DNA of 64,000 bases from Solimonas marina (GTDB lineage: Bacteria; Pseudomonadota; Gammaproteobacteria; Nevskiales; Nevskiaceae). The translations under genes were made by a program, and so were the position numbers. This document shows, piece after piece, positions 38,874 to 46,877 of this stretch (its first letter is position 1; each line of letters opens with the position of its first letter). Under the pieces are notes generated by a model. The model ran no database searches and was not told the origin of the DNA. It saw only the letters and a list, made by a program, of their open reading frames with translations. Location of the stretch: contig NZ_JAAVXB010000001.1 in assembly GCF_012241385.1 (NCBI RefSeq), forward strand, positions 434,001 to 498,000, in the 5' to 3' direction.

Positions 38874-40049
38874 ATGAATACGACGGTCATGGCGCCGGCA
38901 TGGCGCGACAACAAGCGATATCTGTGGCCGCTCGGAGGCCTGATCATGCTGCTGGTGCCGATCGCCGGCGTGATCTACGGCGCCACCGGCTGGGGCTGGG
39001 CCTGGTGGCTGGGCCCCATCGTCGTCTACGGCCTGATCCCGCTCGCCGATCTGCTGATCGGCACCGACACCAACAACCCGCCGGAAGAGCGCGTGCCGTC
39101 GCTGGAACAGGAGCGCTACTACCGCTGGGCCGTCTACTTCGCGGTCGCCTGTGAATACGTGTCGGTGATCTGGGGCGCGTGGATGGCGGCCGACGGCCAC
39201 CTGCCGTGGTACGACGTGCTCGGTCTGGCGCTGACCATCGCGATGGTCACCGGCGTGTCGATCAATACCGGCCACGAGCTCGGCCACAAGACCGACAAGC
39301 TCGAACAATGGCTGGCGAAGATCGCACTGGCGCCGACCGCCTACGGCCACTTCTTCGTTGAACACAATCGCGGCCACCATGTGCGCGTGGCGACGCCGGA
39401 AGATCCAGCCAGCTCGCGTTTCGGCGAGAGCTTCTGGGCGTTCCTGCCGCGAACCATGATCGGCAGCCTGAAGTCGTCCTGGGAGATCGAGGCCGCCCGC
39501 CTGCGCCGCAATGGCAAGCCGGTCTGGTCCATCCACAACAACAACCTCAATGCCTGGGCGATGACGGTGGTGCTGTTCGGCGGCCTGGCGCTGTGGCTGG
39601 GCTGGCAGGTGCTGCCGTTCCTGCTGCTGCAGGCCTTCGTCGGTGCGTCGCTACTGGAAGTGGTCAACTATCTCGAGCACTACGGCCTGTGCCGCGAGAA
39701 GCGCGCCGACGGCAAGTACGAGCGCTGCCAGCCGCGCCATTCGTGGAACAGCAACCACATCGTCACCAATGTGTTCCTGTACCAACTGCAACGGCACTCG
39801 GACCATCACGCCAATCCGACGCGGTCTTATCAGTCGTTGCGCCACTTCGACGAAGCCCCGCAGCTGCCGACCGGCTACGCCGGCATGATCCTGCTCGCCT
39901 ACATGACGCCGCTGTGGTTTAAAATCATGAATCCCCGGGTCGTCGCGCATTACGGCGGCGACATGAGCCGGGCCAATATCAAACCGTCGATCCGCAAGTC
40001 GGTGATCGAACGGTATGCGCCGCAGCGTCGCGGCGAGGCTGCGCAATAG
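38874..40049 (+). CDS. alkB: Alkane 1-monooxygenase (AlkB)
   Basis: 391 aa integral-membrane di-iron enzyme that hydroxylates medium-chain alkanes at the terminal carbon, using electrons from rubredoxin. All histidine motifs are present: HELGHK (134-139), EHNRGHH (163-169), NYLEHYGL (from 265) and LQRHSDHH (305-312). Six membrane helices are predicted. The start at 38874 is supported by GGAGGAG 5-11 nt upstream and by the family N-terminus; the frame is open further upstream without meaning. A terminator lies between alkB and the rubredoxin gene. Confidence 0.96.
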   Translation: MNTTVMAPAWRDNKRYLWPLGGLIMLLVPIAGVIYGATGWGWAWWLGPIVVYGLIPLADLLIGTDTNNPPEERVPSLEQERYYRWAVYFAVACEYVSVIWGAWMAADGHLPWYDVLGLALTIAMVTGVSINTGHELGHKTDKLEQWLAKIALAPTAYGHFFVEHNRGHHVRVATPEDPASSRFGESFWAFLPRTMIGSLKSSWEIEAARLRRNGKPVWSIHNNNLNAWAMTVVLFGGLALWLGWQVLPFLLLQAFVGASLLEVVNYLEHYGLCREKRADGKYERCQPRHSWNSNHIVTNVFLYQLQRHSDHHANPTRSYQSLRHFDEAPQLPTGYAGMILLAYMTPLWFKIMNPRVVAHYGGDMSRANIKPSIRKSVIERYAPQRRGEAAQ

Positions 40050-40080
40050 CGCGCACTCCGGGCAAAACCCATCATCGATG

Positions 40081-40113
40081 GCGGCGCATCGGCTAAGATG
40101 CGCCGCTTTTTTT
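40081..40113 (+). terminator. Terminator between alkB and rubredoxin
   Basis: Perfect 10-bp stem GCGGCGCATC/GATGCGCCGC with a 6-nt loop, followed by seven Ts. It ends alkB transcription 32 nt before the rubredoxin ATG. Confidence 0.88.
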
Positions 40114-40144
40114 ATTTGCGAACCGTTTGAGCAAGCGAGGATTT

Positions 40145-40318
40145 ATGCCGTTCAAAAAATGGCGCTGCGTGATTTGCGACTGGGTCTACGACGAAGAACA
40201 GGGCGCCCCGGACGACGGCATTGCGCCCGGCACGCGCTGGGAAGATGTCCCGGCCGACTGGAGCTGCCCGGATTGCGGCGCTTCGAAGGCCGACTTCGAC
40301 ATGGTCGAGGCGGACTAA
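40145..40318 (+). CDS. Rubredoxin
   Basis: 57 aa one-iron electron carrier. The two iron-binding loops are [10 protein letters not shown] and [11 protein letters not shown], with a rubredoxin core ([18 protein letters not shown]) between them. The CVIC spacing and acidic surface fit the carriers that serve AlkB. The start at 40145 has GAGG 6-9 nt upstream; an upstream ATG at 40127 lies too close to the terminator. ppnP follows after 9 nt. Confidence 0.95.
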   Translation: MPFKKWRCVICDWVYDEEQGAPDDGIAPGTRWEDVPADWSCPDCGASKADFDMVEAD

Positions 40319-40327
40319 GACGCGCAC

Positions 40328-40639
40328 ATGTCCCAGTTCGATCAGGTTTCCGTCGTCAAGAAAGGCAACGTCTATTTCGACGGCAAGTGCGTCAGCCACA
40401 CCGTGCTGATGGCCGATGGCACGCGCAAATCGCTTGGCGTGATCCTGCCGTCGACGCTGAACTTCGGCACCGGCGCGCCGGAGATGATGGAACTGCTGGA
40501 AGGCCGTTGCCGCGTACGCCTGAAAGGCGCCGATCACTGGACCGAATACCGGGGCGGCGAATCGTTCTCCGCACCCGGCGACTCATCGTTCGACATTGAA
40601 ACGCTCGAAACCCTGCATTACGTCTGCCACTTCGGTTGA
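40328..40639 (+). CDS. ppnP: Pyrimidine/purine nucleoside phosphorylase PpnP (YaiE/DUF1255)
   Basis: 103 aa cupin-fold enzyme that phosphorolyses a broad range of nucleosides in the family. The signature is [30 protein letters not shown] and [12 protein letters not shown]. The length is standard. It is packed between rubredoxin (9 nt) and the chloride channel gene (27 nt), suggesting a shared transcript with no obvious functional link to alkane oxidation. Confidence 0.93.
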   Translation: MSQFDQVSVVKKGNVYFDGKCVSHTVLMADGTRKSLGVILPSTLNFGTGAPEMMELLEGRCRVRLKGADHWTEYRGGESFSAPGDSSFDIETLETLHYVCHFG

Positions 40640-40666
40640 TCGCCGGCCGGCAATGGAACCGCGGCC

Positions 40667-42001
40667 ATGAATAAAGCGTGGCTGGCGGAACTGTCGGCAA
40701 AAATCCGGCTGCGGCGCTTCCAGATCGGGCGCCTGTGGCTGCGCTGGCGCCCGCGCGTCCGCTGGTGGACGGCGGCCGGCGGCATCGGCCTGGTTGCGGC
40801 GCTGTTCGCGCGCGGCGCCGAATGGGCCTACAGCCACGTCATCGCCTGGACCAGCGCGCTGCCGGAAATCTCCCTGCTGCTGGCGCCGGTCGGCATTACC
40901 GCCATCGTCTGGCTGACCCGCCGCTATGTGCCGATGGCCGCCGGCAGCGGCATTCCGCAGGTGCTGGTGGTGCTGCATCACGCCGACGACAAGATGCGCG
41001 AGCGCATGCTGGCACTGCACGTCGGCCTGCTCAAGCCGCTGCTGACCATCGTCGGCCTGATGTGCGGAGCATCGGTCGGCCGCGAGGGGCCGACCGTACA
41101 GATTGGCGCGGCGATCGCCAATTTCGTCGGCCGCCGCCATTCGGCACGCGTACAGCGCGCGCTGATCCTGTCCGGCGGCGCGGCCGGTATTGCCGCGGCG
41201 TTCAACACGCCGATCGCCGGCATTCTGTTCGCAATCGAGGAACTGTCGTCCAGCCTCGAGGAAAAATCGAGCGGCACGCTGTTGCTGCTGGTCATCATTG
41301 CCGCTGCAGCGGCAATCGCCGTGCTCGGTGACCGCGTCTATCTCGGCATCGTCGACACCAATCTCGAACACTTCACGCAGTGGCGTGCGGTGATCATCTG
41401 CGGCCTGGCCGGGGGTCTGGCCGGGGGTCTGTTCAGCCGCACGCTGCACGCCGGCACACGCACCGCGGCGTTCTATCTGCGCTCGCGCGGCGGCCTGCGC
41501 TGGCCGCTGGTCTGCGGCGTGCTGGTCGCGCTGATCGGCATCATCAGCCACGGCACGACCTACGGCAGCGGCTATGCCGAAACGCGCGCATTGCTCGATG
41601 ACCATGACGCGATGACGATGTGGTTCCCGCTGCTGAAAGCGGGCGCCACGTGGCTGTCGTACGTCAGCGGCATTCCCGGCGGCATCTTCTCGCCGTCGCT
41701 GGCGATTGGTGCCGGCCTGGGCGCCGACATCGCGCATTTCATCGATTTCGCACCGGCCACCGCGGTGATCCTGCTGACGATGGGCGCCTACTTCGCCGGC
41801 GCCACGCAGGCACCGCTGACCGCGGCGGTGATCGTCGCCGAAATGACGCTCGGCCAGAAGATGATCCTGCCGCTGATGGGCGCCGCGCTGATCGGCGGTG
41901 GTACGGCGCGCCTGGTCTGGCGCGACTCGCTGTACCGTGCGCTGATGCGCGATCTGCTGCCGCCGCCGGCACCGGTGACAACGCCCGAAACCCCGCGCTG
42001 A
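40667..42001 (+). CDS. ClC-family chloride channel/antiporter
   Basis: 444 aa inner-membrane protein of the ClC fold. Selectivity and gating motifs are present: GSGIPQV, GREGPTVQIGA (with the gating Glu) and AAFNTPIAGILFAIEE. The retained gating Glu fits a Cl-/H+ antiporter or channel. It may help acid tolerance or balance charge. There is no CBS domain. It follows ppnP by 27 nt. Confidence 0.92.
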   Translation: MNKAWLAELSAKIRLRRFQIGRLWLRWRPRVRWWTAAGGIGLVAALFARGAEWAYSHVIAWTSALPEISLLLAPVGITAIVWLTRRYVPMAAGSGIPQVLVVLHHADDKMRERMLALHVGLLKPLLTIVGLMCGASVGREGPTVQIGAAIANFVGRRHSARVQRALILSGGAAGIAAAFNTPIAGILFAIEELSSSLEEKSSGTLLLLVIIAAAAAIAVLGDRVYLGIVDTNLEHFTQWRAVIICGLAGGLAGGLFSRTLHAGTRTAAFYLRSRGGLRWPLVCGVLVALIGIISHGTTYGSGYAETRALLDDHDAMTMWFPLLKAGATWLSYVSGIPGGIFSPSLAIGAGLGADIAHFIDFAPATAVILLTMGAYFAGATQAPLTAAVIVAEMTLGQKMILPLMGAALIGGGTARLVWRDSLYRALMRDLLPPPAPVTTPETPR

Positions 42002-42092
42002 GGCGCCGGGCGGCGCATCCGCAACGCGACGCCGTTCGTATCCAGTCTTACCCCTCATGCACGTCATTCGGCGTGCCACCCGGAGTAAGGCA

Positions 42093-42452
42093 ATGAAATC
42101 GACTCAATACAAGCACCTGGCCCTCGGTGCCGGCATCGCCGGCGCCATGTTCATGGGCACTGCGGCGGCGGCGATGCCGGCCGCGCAAGCCGAAGTGATG
42201 GTCCATCCCGGCACCGTTTACACGCATCCCGCGCACGTCAGTGACGCAGACCTGGCGATCACCCGCCAATTGGTCAGCGTGCTCGCCCATGACCACCGTA
42301 TCGGCATGGAAAACATCGGGGTCCGCACCGTCAACGGCGTCGTCCACCTGAGCGGCCGCGTCAGCCAACCGACGGCCATCTACCGCGCGGTGGAACTGGC
42401 GCGTCAGATCGTCGGGGTCCGCGCCGTCGACGATCACGGCCTCGACACCTGA
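42093..42452 (+). CDS. Secreted BON-domain protein
   Basis: 119 aa with a signal peptide (about 1-31, cleaved after AQA) and a BON domain (DADLAITRQLVSVLAHD, IGVRTVNGVVHLSGRVSQ, then VRAVDDHG). BON proteins of this size are periplasmic and often bind membranes or respond to osmotic stress. The start at 42093 has GGAG 7-10 nt upstream. It is convergent with the S8 protease gene. Confidence 0.85.
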   Translation: MKSTQYKHLALGAGIAGAMFMGTAAAAMPAAQAEVMVHPGTVYTHPAHVSDADLAITRQLVSVLAHDHRIGMENIGVRTVNGVVHLSGRVSQPTAIYRAVELARQIVGVRAVDDHGLDT

Positions 42453-42490
42453 TCGGCTGAACGCCGCACACGCCGCCGAGGACGGTGCAA

Positions 42491-42522
42491 ATAAAAAGGG
42501 TCGCCGAGCAACGGCGACCCTT
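42491..42522 (-). terminator. Terminator of the S8 protease gene
   Basis: Perfect 11-bp stem AAGGGTCGCCG/CGGCGACCCTT with a 5-nt loop. On the minus strand it is followed by TTTTTAT. It lies about 90 nt beyond the protease stop, between convergent genes. Confidence 0.85.
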
Positions 42523-42614
42523 ACCCCCACGCCTACCGTCCCCCGACGGCAGCTCCCCCCATCACCGACCCGACCGCTCCCCCGATCGGGTCGGCGCCCC
42601 AATCCCGCGGCCGA

Positions 42615-45600
42615 TCAGTTCGTGCGGCGACGACGGCGGAGCAGCGCGACGCCGAGCAGCGGCAGCAACTGCGCCCAGCTCAGCGCGCCGGCGTTACCGC
42701 CGTTGACACTGCTGCCGGTGCCGGCCGTGTCGCTGCCACCGTCGGCGCCGCTGCCACCGCCGGTGCCCGTGCCGCTGTCGCCGAGCACCTCGGCCTTGGC
42801 GGCGACCTTGGACGTGGTGCCGGCGCTGTCGGTCACCGTCAGCGACGGCTGATAGGTGCCCGGCGTGGTGTAGACATGCGTGACCACGGAGCGGCTGCCG
42901 CTGATCGGCGTCGATCCGTCGCCGAAGTCGAAGGTGTAGGTCGTGATGGACTCACCGTCAGCCGGCGTCGAGCGCGAGCCGTCCAGCGTCACCGTCAGCG
43001 GCGCCGGACCACGCGCGTTGTCGAGCACCAGCTGCGCGATCGCATGGTCGGAGCCGGTCACGGTCACGGTGGTGGTCGGCTGCATCTCGATCGGCGCCGA
43101 GACCGCCGAAGCGCCGCCATCGTCGGTGACGATGACATAGGCCTCGAAGCTGCCGGCCGCCTCGTAGGTGTACGACACCGTGGCCGCCGACTGCGCTGCC
43201 GATTGCGCGCCGTCGCCGTAGACGAAGGTGTAGCGGCACGCGCCGCTGCAGCCGCTGCTGGCGCCAGCGTCGAAGGTCACCGTCAGCGGAATGTCGCCGG
43301 TGGTGCGATCGACCGATAGCTGTGCGTCGATCGTGCCGGGCTCACCGCTGCCATCGGCGGTGACGCTGATGGTGCGCTGCGCGCTGTCGCTGCCGCCACG
43401 ACCGTCGCTGACGCCGAGCGTCACCGTGTAGCTGCCGACGCTGTCGTAGACGTGTGACGCCGTAGCGCTGCTACCGCTGGTCGTGGTGCCGTCGCCGAAG
43501 TCGAAGACGTACTGCAGTGCGTCACCGTCGGGATCGGCCGACGCGCTCGCATCGAAGCTCGCCGCCGCACCGACCGCAATGCTGGCCGGGCCGTCGATGG
43601 CCGCCGACGGCGCACGATTGACCGAGGTTTCGCAGGCGTCGCCGATGCCGTTGTCGTCGGCGTCGCCCTGGCCCGGGTTGGCCACGTTCGGGCAGTTGTC
43701 GAGACCGTCGACGATGCCGTCGCCATCCGTGTCGGTCGGCTCGCCGCCCTCATCGTTGGCAGCCGGCGTACCGACGCTGTTGGCGCAGAACATGAACGGA
43801 TCTTGGTCCGGCACCGTGCCGGTCTGATCGCCGCCGAACAGGTCCGGCAGGAACGGCGCGATTTGATCCCAGTACAGCTTGCGCTCTTCGATGATGAGCG
43901 TCTGGAAATCGCAGTACCCGGTGTCCTTGTCGTTGACGTTGAGCGCCAACTCGAGATGCGACAAGGCCTTTTCGACGACCGCCTTGCTGTCGGTCGCGGT
44001 CAGATCGCCCCAGCCAATCTGCAGCCACGGCGCCAGCGCGTTGATCGGCAGGCCGCCGAGGTCGAAAACGCCAGCGACCGGATCGTACTCGTCGGCACCC
44101 GGAATCCACGCGGCCTGTTCCAGCGCGCGGCGCAGGAACCAGTTGGTGATGTGATAACCCTTGCCGACCACCATCGTCGGCACGCCGTCGACCGTCTGCA
44201 CGCCGCCCTGATGGCCGACCAAGCGGCGCGCCTTGAGCAACACCGCCGACGCGACGCCGGCCGAACGCGGCGTCGAGAAGCTGGTACCGGCGACACCGGT
44301 GTCGATCTCGGATTCGCAGTCCATGCAGTACGGAATGTCCTGCGTGAAGTCGGACACGAAGTCAGGGAACACGCCGGAGATCAGCGTGTCGCCTTCCGAC
44401 GAGCCTTCTTCGATACCGCCGACACCGATGCTCCACCACGGGCCGGCACCGGCACGCAGCGGCGTCAGGCCCGGCGCGTTGCCGCCGGAGCTGAAGTGCA
44501 GCTTGCCCTGCTCGACAACGCCCTTGTAGGTGTCGTGAAACGCGCGCGTTTCCGGTAGCGGGAAGCCGGTGTACGGAATCGACACGCCGTAGCTGGTGGT
44601 GACGATGTCGACTTCCGGATTGAGGAACGCGGCGTCGTGGGCATCGTCGTTGCCGAGATTGCCTTCCGTTTCGAGGAAGAACAGCACGGCCTCGGGATTG
44701 GCGTTGATGACCGACGACGATGTGCCGACACCGTGCGAGCTTTTGGCGATATCCGGCACCAACGGCGCCAGGCCTTCGCCCGCGTAGGACGCGGCGATGA
44801 TGTTGGTACCGACGAAGTGATACCGCTCGCCCGGCTGCACGCGGTCCCAGAACGCCTGGTCGGCAGCAATGTCGGCGGCGATGTCGCCGGTGCGCGTCAG
44901 CTTGACGACGTTCTCCGGCTTCACGCCGAACGCCGCCAGCACCTCCTTGGTCACCGCCGACGGATAACGATCGCCGTACAGCGGACCGCCGTGGTAGTAG
45001 TTGTCGTGATACGGGTTGATGCCGGAGTCGATGTCAGCCACGACCACCCGCGGCGCCCCCGGCGCCGACGGTACGTCGTCGTACGGATCGCCGCTGTCGC
45101 CACCGGTATCGCTGGTGCCGCCGGTCGTACCGCCGCCCGTATCACCGCCGGGCACCAGCAATTCGATCGTGCCGGTATAGCTGTTGAGGTAGGCGCTGAC
45201 CGGCACCACGTGCACTTCGAGGCTGCCGGCCGCGGGCACCAGGTCGATGGTCTCGACGCCATTGCTGGTCGTACTCGAGCCGACCACCGAACCGCTGCTA
45301 TCGACGACATACAGATCATAGTCGTCGGTCGTGTATTCCCAGTTGAGCTTGATGCGCAGCAGTACGTCCGGGTGGCTGGTCGCATAGTCCGCCGGCAGAT
45401 CGACCGTCAGCGTGTAGCTGTCGCACTCGATCGTCGAGGTCGGGCACGGATCGTTGCCGGTCACGCCGAGCGGATTGAACGCCACCGTGGTCGTCCCCGA
45501 AAACGTCTGCAGCGTCTCGTCGGTCGACACCGTGCCGGATGCTGGCGTCGTCGCACTGGCCAGCGCCTGGCCGGCGCCGAGCAACAAGGCTGCGCCCAAC

Positions 45601-45659
45601 ACATGGCGCAAACCGCCCGTACGGCAGGCACGAAGGCCCGTCGCCTTGAAGATGAGCAT
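42615..45659 (-). CDS. Secreted S8 (subtilisin-like) serine protease with PKD domains and C-terminal sorting-type tail
   Basis: 1014 aa. Signal peptide about 1-35; a pre-peptidase-like beta domain about 50-170; a Gly/Thr/Asp linker about 171-200; then the S8 domain. Catalytic Asp is in VADIDSG (D211), His in KSSHGVGTSSSV (H309) and Ser in GVAGTSFSTPRSAG (S460), with oxyanion Asn in SSGGNAP. The His motif departs from the usual HGTHVAG. A thrombospondin-type-3 calcium-like repeat follows (DTDGDGIVDGLDNCPNVANP), then three PKD domains with YxFDFGDG motifs. The tail has a Gly-rich spacer, a hydrophobic stretch (SWAQLLPLLGVALL) and an RRRRR end, which resembles GlyGly-CTERM/rhombosortase signals. 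The start at 45659 has AGGGGGA 5 nt upstream. Confidence 0.88.
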   Translation of the reverse strand: MLIFKATGLRACRTGGLRHVLGAALLLGAGQALASATTPASGTVSTDETLQTFSGTTTVAFNPLGVTGNDPCPTSTIECDSYTLTVDLPADYATSHPDVLLRIKLNWEYTTDDYDLYVVDSSGSVVGSSTTSNGVETIDLVPAAGSLEVHVVPVSAYLNSYTGTIELLVPGGDTGGGTTGGTSDTGGDSGDPYDDVPSAPGAPRVVVADIDSGINPYHDNYYHGGPLYGDRYPSAVTKEVLAAFGVKPENVVKLTRTGDIAADIAADQAFWDRVQPGERYHFVGTNIIAASYAGEGLAPLVPDIAKSSHGVGTSSSVINANPEAVLFFLETEGNLGNDDAHDAAFLNPEVDIVTTSYGVSIPYTGFPLPETRAFHDTYKGVVEQGKLHFSSGGNAPGLTPLRAGAGPWWSIGVGGIEEGSSEGDTLISGVFPDFVSDFTQDIPYCMDCESEIDTGVAGTSFSTPRSAGVASAVLLKARRLVGHQGGVQTVDGVPTMVVGKGYHITNWFLRRALEQAAWIPGADEYDPVAGVFDLGGLPINALAPWLQIGWGDLTATDSKAVVEKALSHLELALNVNDKDTGYCDFQTLIIEERKLYWDQIAPFLPDLFGGDQTGTVPDQDPFMFCANSVGTPAANDEGGEPTDTDGDGIVDGLDNCPNVANPGQGDADDNGIGDACETSVNRAPSAAIDGPASIAVGAAASFDASASADPDGDALQYVFDFGDGTTTSGSSATASHVYDSVGSYTVTLGVSDGRGGSDSAQRTISVTADGSGEPGTIDAQLSVDRTTGDIPLTVTFDAGASSGCSGACRYTFVYGDGAQSAAQSAATVSYTYEAAGSFEAYVIVTDDGGASAVSAPIEMQPTTTVTVTGSDHAIAQLVLDNARGPAPLTVTLDGSRSTPADGESITTYTFDFGDGSTPISGSRSVVTHVYTTPGTYQPSLTVTDSAGTTSKVAAKAEVLGDSGTGTGGGSGADGGSDTAGTGSSVNGGNAGALSWAQLLPLLGVALLRRRRRTN

Positions 45660-46052
45660 TTTTGTCCCCCTGAGACAAAACATGGGAAGCGACAAAAGCG
45701 CTTCCAAATTTCACGATTTCGACGATCCCCCGAGGTCCGCCGACCGTGCATTCACTTTAGACATGAACGGATTTCGGGCGTTACGGGGCGAACCCCCAGC
45801 GCTTTGCGGCGATATTTCTTGTTCGGAAATGAGGAGTTTTCCCCACACAAACCGGCTTTCTGACCGAAAAATGACGTCTCAATATCGGCGTGCTTTCGGG
45901 TTTCGAAAAAACAGGCCAGAAAGCGGAAAAATAACGTCATTGCACGCTGCGTCCGCACGCCACGAGCGCCGATCCGAGCAGTAGGAAATCTGACCTAAAG
46001 GCGCAGCCGGCGAGCCTGCAGCGATGGATGCGTCCCGTTACGCTTCACGGAT
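45660..46052. promoter_or_regulatory. Long AT-richer intergenic region with repeated GAAAAATNACGTC boxes
   Basis: 393 bp separate the divergent S8 protease and SDR genes. The central part is much less GC-rich than its surroundings. Two 13-bp boxes, GAAAAATGACGTC (45866-45878) and GAAAAATAACGTC (45926-45938), are spaced 60 bp apart in direct orientation. Their cores also form an inverted pair (AATGACGT/ACGTCATT). I see no coding frame or terminator here. The boxes are candidate regulator sites. Confidence 0.4.
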
Positions 46053-46820
46053 ATGGACGTTTCCAGCTCCCCTTTTGCGCTGCGCGGTCGCGTGGCGCTG
46101 GTGACCGGCGCCAGCCGCGGCCTCGGCTTCGAGATGGCCAAAGGTCTCGCGCATGCCGGCGCCACCGTGCTCGTCCACGGCCGCGACCCGACGACCCTGG
46201 CGGCCGTGGTCGACGCGATCCGCGACGGCGGCGGCCAGGCTCACGCGCTGAGCTTCGATCTCGGCGATGGCGCGGCGATGGCGACAGCGATCGACGCCGC
46301 CGTACGGCAGTTCGAACGTATCGACATCCTCGTCAACAACGCCGGCACCCGCGATCGCCGCAGCCTCGCCGAACTCGACCGCGCCGCGGTCGCGCGCCTG
46401 TTGGAGATCGACTTGTTAGCCCCGTTCCAGCTCGCCCGGCATGTCGCGGCGCAGATGCCGGCCGGCGGCCGCATCATCAATATCTCGTCAATCGCCGGCC
46501 AGATCTCGCGCGCCGCCGACCCGGCCTACGGCACCGCCAAGGGCGGCCTCGAAGCGATGACGCGGGCGATGGCCGCCGAACTCGGCGCACGCGCGATCAC
46601 CGTCAACGCCGTGGCGCCGGGCTTTTTCGCGACCGATGCCAACGGCCCGCTGGTCGACGATCCCGAGATCGGCGCCTGGCTCGCACAGCGCACGTCGCTG
46701 GGCCGCTGGGGGCAACCCGAGGAAATCGCCGGCGCCGTGGTGTTTCTCGCCTCGCCGGCAGCATCCTTCATCACCGGCCACACCCTGGTCGTCGACGGCG
46801 GCCACATTACGCATTTCTGA
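46053..46820 (+). CDS. Short-chain dehydrogenase/reductase
   Basis: 255 aa classical SDR: cofactor motif TGASRGLG near residue 19, NNAG at about 94-97, the catalytic Ser in ISSIAG and the YxxxK pair in YGTAKGG. The Arg after the first beta strand (VHGRDP) favours NADPH. The end ([14 protein letters not shown]) is typical of gluconate 5-dehydrogenase-like and 3-oxoacyl-ACP reductase-like members; the substrate cannot be fixed. It is followed by a strong bidirectional terminator. Confidence 0.9.
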   Translation: MDVSSSPFALRGRVALVTGASRGLGFEMAKGLAHAGATVLVHGRDPTTLAAVVDAIRDGGGQAHALSFDLGDGAAMATAIDAAVRQFERIDILVNNAGTRDRRSLAELDRAAVARLLEIDLLAPFQLARHVAAQMPAGGRIINISSIAGQISRAADPAYGTAKGGLEAMTRAMAAELGARAITVNAVAPGFFATDANGPLVDDPEIGAWLAQRTSLGRWGQPEEIAGAVVFLASPAASFITGHTLVVDGGHITHF

Positions 46821-46832
46821 GTGCACGAAATG

Positions 46833-46862
46833 AAAAGCCCCGCTCGCGGCGGGGCTTTTTCG
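46833..46862. terminator. Bidirectional terminator between SDR and DUF885 genes
   Basis: Stem AAAAGCCCCGC/GCGGGGCTTTT with a 5-nt loop and T-runs on both strands. It lies between the convergent SDR and DUF885 genes. Confidence 0.9.
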
Positions 46863-46877
46863 ATACTGCGATGGCGC

